Source: Microbacterium hatanonis
Lineage (GTDB): Bacteria > Actinomycetota > Actinomycetes > Actinomycetales > Microbacteriaceae
Direction: 5' to 3'
Assembly: GCF_008017415.1 (NCBI RefSeq)
Contig: NZ_VRSV01000002.1
Span: 372,001 to 436,000 of the forward strand
Length of the DNA stretch: 64,000 nt
The notes beneath the pieces are model-generated. The model saw only the letters and a list, made by a program, of their open reading frames with translations. It was not told the origin of the DNA and did not search any database. Position numbers and translations under genes: made by a program. Of this stretch, positions 61,283 to 64,000 are shown piece after piece (position 1 is the first letter of the stretch; every line of letters starts with the position of its first letter).

Positions 61283-62584
61283 ATGCAGAAAAATCGTTCC
61301 CCGTTCCGAGCCGGGCGCCGCAATGCCCTCGTGGCAGCGAGCTCGCTAGCCGTCGTAGTTTCACTAGCGCTATCCGGATGCGCCGGGTCGGCTGAGGAGC
61401 CCGCCGATGATGGCGAGGTCGAGTTGACCTTCATGAACCAGTCGCGCGGTCAGGAGGCTGCCCTCACGCAGCTCGCCGAGCAGTACACCCAGGAGACGGG
61501 GGTCACGGTCTCCATCGATTCCCCTGGCCACGCTGACTACCTGCCCAAGCTGCAGGCTCGAGCCCAGTCGAACTCGATGCCCGACGTCTACTCGTCCTTC
61601 GCCGCCACAGATATGGCGCCCTTCTATCGGGCCGGGTGGGCAATGGACCTCACAAGTGAACTCGACGGCGGCTGGAGCGACAACTTCAGCCCGACAATCC
61701 TCGAGCTGTCCAAATTCGAGGACGGCAACAACCTCGATGTGCCAGCTGGCACCTATACGGTGCACTGGGAAACCCAGACCTACGGTCTCCTCGTGAACCC
61801 GGCACTGACGGACATCAATCTCGACGACAGCCCCGCGACGGCCGAAGACTTCATCGAGGCACTCTCCGCAGCGGACGCGAAGTTCTCGGTCGCAGCATCG
61901 CTCTCGCCTCAGCTCATCTGGGGCCTCGCGTCCAACTGGCTCAGCGACGATGAGATCGAAGCGACCTTCAAGGGGGAGTCGAGCTGGGAGTCCGAAGGCT
62001 GGCGCAACGCCTTCCAGGTTCTGGTCGACATGAAAGATGCAGGGGTCATCGCGAATGACTCGCTGCCGGGCGGCCAAGACGACAACCCGAACGTCGAGTC
62101 GGCATTCTTCACGCAGGCCACCGGAGCGATCTTTGACGCCTCGCCGGGCGTCTCGGTAGGCCTCCGCACGAATCCCGAGTTCGAGGACTACTTCTCTATC
62201 GGTATCCCCGTCGTCGACGGTGCGCCCCTCGATCCGCGCTCTCCCGGCGTCCCCGGAAAGGGCGCCGTCATCAACCCGAAGGGTGACCACCCGGAGGAAG
62301 CGCTCGCGTTCGTGAAGTGGCTGACCGAGCCCGAGCAGCAGTCGGTCTTCGCTGAGGTCGGTCGCATCCTGCCCTCCAACCCTGAGCTACTCGCCAGCGG
62401 CACCGTGCCCACCCAGCTCGCAGGATTCGCCGACGGTGTGGAGACGATGCAGACCATGTCCACGACCTTCACGACCGACGTGAAGACAGCGATTGTGGCT
62501 GAGGCGCAGCGCCTCGTCTTGGGTGAGGCGGACATCGACGAGGTCCTGGCCAACATCCAGGCCGCTCAGGATCGGTCGGCATGA
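61283..62584 (+). CDS. Sugar ABC transporter solute-binding lipoprotein
   Basis: ATG 61283 follows AAGGTGAGG, giving 433 residues. The basic signal and hydrophobic core end in the lipobox LSGC with Cys33, then a family-1 binding fold follows (VELTFMNQSRGQEAALTQLA, and PDVYSSFAATDMAPFYRAGW). It opens an operon with two permeases coupled by ATGA overlaps. The operator at 61210 links it to the MFS and glycosidase genes of the island. The ligand is presumably an oligosaccharide but cannot be read. Confidence 0.93.
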   Translation: MQKNRSPFRAGRRNALVAASSLAVVVSLALSGCAGSAEEPADDGEVELTFMNQSRGQEAALTQLAEQYTQETGVTVSIDSPGHADYLPKLQARAQSNSMPDVYSSFAATDMAPFYRAGWAMDLTSELDGGWSDNFSPTILELSKFEDGNNLDVPAGTYTVHWETQTYGLLVNPALTDINLDDSPATAEDFIEALSAADAKFSVAASLSPQLIWGLASNWLSDDEIEATFKGESSWESEGWRNAFQVLVDMKDAGVIANDSLPGGQDDNPNVESAFFTQATGAIFDASPGVSVGLRTNPEFEDYFSIGIPVVDGAPLDPRSPGVPGKGAVINPKGDHPEEALAFVKWLTEPEQQSVFAEVGRILPSNPELLASGTVPTQLAGFADGVETMQTMSTTFTTDVKTAIVAEAQRLVLGEADIDEVLANIQAAQDRSA

Positions 62585-63516
62585 CCTCTCAGCCCGTTTT
62601 GGTCCCCACCCCGCGCCTGAAGAGGGCGCGGAGTGGGGGCCGCCCCCTCCGTCAGAACCTGGTTGGGTGGCTCTTCCTGGCACCCGCAATCGCCCTCATC
62701 GGTGTCTTCACCATCACGCCGTTCGGCCAAGCCATCTTGCTGAGCTTCCAATCGTGGGATGGCGTCAGCCCCGAGACTCCTTGGGTCGGTTTCGCGAACT
62801 ACGAATTCGTCGGAAGTGATCCCATCTTCTGGGCCTCGATGCGCAACGTGCTCTTCTTCGGAGTCGTTGGGTTCTTCCTCGGAAACGCCATCGCGCTGTC
62901 GATGGCATTGGCGGTCAACCGCATCACCAAAGGCAAGACCTTCTTCCGAACCGTCTTCTACCTTCCGGGCGTGCTGTCGGTCGTCGTCGTCGGTCTGCTG
63001 TTCTCATTCATCCTCGCCCCCGGATCAGGTGTGCTGAACCGGCTACTCGAGATCTTCGGACTGGGATCGCTCGCACAGAACTGGCTCGGCGAACCGGCTA
63101 TTGCACTTCCGGCGGTGGCCGCGGTATTCATCTGGTTCCACTGGGGCTTCGGGTTCCTGCTGTTCCTAGCCGGTTTGCAGGACGTACCGCAGGAGCTTTA
63201 CGAAGCGGCCGAACTCGACGGCGCGAACGCGTGGACGCGCTTTCGCTACATCACCTGGCCACAACTGGCGCCAGTGACCTCGATTGTGAGCTTGCTGACG
63301 CTTCTCGCGGCGCTACAGATTTTTGGAACAGTCCAGGTGCTCACAAACGGCGGCCCGGGCTACCACACCATGGTCCCCACCCTCGCGATCTTCAACGAAG
63401 CATTCGTGAACTACCGCTACGGAAGCGCGGCCGCCATGTCCGTCATCTTCGGCGGCGCCCTCGTGCTCCTGTCGGTCCTTCAGCTCGCAATCACAGGACG
63501 GAGGTCTCGAGCATGA
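62581..63516 (+). CDS. Sugar ABC transporter permease, MalF-like
   Basis: This 311-residue CUT1 permease has six helices and the EAA loop YEAAELDGANAWTRFRYITW, followed by the typical TVQVLTNGGPGYHTMV-type segment. ATG 62581 overlaps the binding-protein stop. It partners the truncated permease that follows; no ATPase gene is visible in the window. Confidence 0.94.
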   Translation: MTSQPVLVPTPRLKRARSGGRPLRQNLVGWLFLAPAIALIGVFTITPFGQAILLSFQSWDGVSPETPWVGFANYEFVGSDPIFWASMRNVLFFGVVGFFLGNAIALSMALAVNRITKGKTFFRTVFYLPGVLSVVVVGLLFSFILAPGSGVLNRLLEIFGLGSLAQNWLGEPAIALPAVAAVFIWFHWGFGFLLFLAGLQDVPQELYEAAELDGANAWTRFRYITWPQLAPVTSIVSLLTLLAALQIFGTVQVLTNGGPGYHTMVPTLAIFNEAFVNYRYGSAAAMSVIFGGALVLLSVLQLAITGRRSRA

Positions 63517-64000
63517 CCCTCACAGAAGACACCACGACGCTCGCAGACGAGTCTGCACCGGAGCGAAAGGTGCCGCGTCGCCGCCTCCGGCTGGACCAAA
63601 TCGGCCTATACGGCCTGCTGACCGTCGCCGCTCTCAGCGCCTTGCTACCTCTGATCTGGATGATCTCGGGGTCGCTCCAGTCGCTACCCGAGCTTCTCGC
63701 GAACGACAGCTTCCTCCCAGCGGTGCCGCAATGGGGTAACTACATCACGGCGTGGGTAGACGGGGATCTCGGAACCTACCTGCGCAACAGCGTCGTGTAC
63801 ACGGGTTCAGCCGTCGTCGGCATCCTGCTGGTTTCGAGCCTCGCTGGCTACGCACTCGCCCGGCTCGACTTTGCCGGCAAAGGCGTGTTCACCTTCGTCA
63901 TCCTTGCGGTCATGATCATCCCGGCGCCGGCGATGTTCCTGGCCCAGTACAAGCTGCTCATCTCGCTCGGCCTCACCAATAACCCCGTTGGATACATCCT
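63513..64000 (+). CDS. Sugar ABC transporter permease, MalG-like (cut by window end)
   Basis: ATG 63513 overlaps the upstream permease stop by four bases. The visible 162 residues start MTLTEDTTTLADESAPERK, then a first helix (IGLYGLLTVAALSALLPLIW), a WMISGSLQS periplasmic turn, NYITAWVDGDLGTYLRNSVV and a second and third helix with SLAGYALARLDFAGK, all standard for MalG-type permeases. The EAA loop lies beyond the end. Confidence 0.93.
   Translation, partial: MTLTEDTTTLADESAPERKVPRRRLRLDQIGLYGLLTVAALSALLPLIWMISGSLQSLPELLANDSFLPAVPQWGNYITAWVDGDLGTYLRNSVVYTGSAVVGILLVSSLAGYALARLDFAGKGVFTFVILAVMIIPAPAMFLAQYKLLISLGLTNNPVGYI

Overview
The window reads as chromosomal DNA of a high-GC Gram-positive actinobacterium, most likely a Microbacterium-like member of Microbacteriaceae. 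This rests on the strong GC bias at third codon positions, the rpsF-ssb-rpsR-rplI-dnaB order, several starts preceded at leaderless distance by a TAnnnT -10 box, a mycobacterial-style bkdABC operon next to an aromatic-type aminotransferase, and an LAxTG (class E-like) wall-anchor motif. I saw no rRNA, tRNA, CRISPR array or transposase.

Region 1 (1-30.7 kb) is core and housekeeping. It holds the S6/SSB/S18/L9 operon and replicative helicase DnaB, the latter preceded by a cluster of DnaA-box-like sequences. After these come small enzymes, a lipoprotein, a LysR regulator, a MarR/drug-efflux pair with a perfect operator, a two-component system facing a proline-rich membrane protein, a DUF1611/DgcN-like protein, a nitroreductase, an amino-acid permease and a paired SMR exporter under a guanidine-III riboswitch. 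Next are an unusual zinc-motif/SDR fusion, a cyclase-family hydrolase, purB, a low-molecular-weight tyrosine phosphatase, a WXG100-like protein paired with an alpha/beta hydrolase, a Doc-type toxin-antitoxin pair, and the aminotransferase-bkdABC operon.

Region 2 (30.7-44.4 kb) is a glycan-use locus. An ABC importer (binding protein plus two permeases) is followed by a GH127 beta-L-arabinofuranosidase, and faces a LacI regulator and a giant wall-anchored enzyme that looks like GH121 beta-L-arabinobiosidase. The gene set parallels the Bifidobacterium longum HypBA1/HypBA2 system for beta-L-arabino-oligosaccharides of plant hydroxyproline-rich glycoproteins. A third enzyme, GH43, survives only as a broken remnant beside GH121.

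Region 3 (44.4-64 kb, continuing past the end) is a second carbohydrate or glycoside island with visibly less GC-rich coding. It has two GPH/sugar-type MFS importers, a DHA2-type MFS exporter and three TetR regulators. Its hydrolases all lack signal peptides: GH35-like, GH43, GH78 alpha-L-rhamnosidase, GH1 beta-glucosidase and a six-hairpin glycosidase-like protein. A second sugar ABC importer is cut by the window end. Four promoters share a LacI-type operator (TGnCA, 11 bp apart, with a central CG), although the matching regulator is not evident here. A simple model is import of intact rhamnose-containing plant glycosides, stepwise intracellular deglycosylation, and possible export of the aglycone under TetR control.
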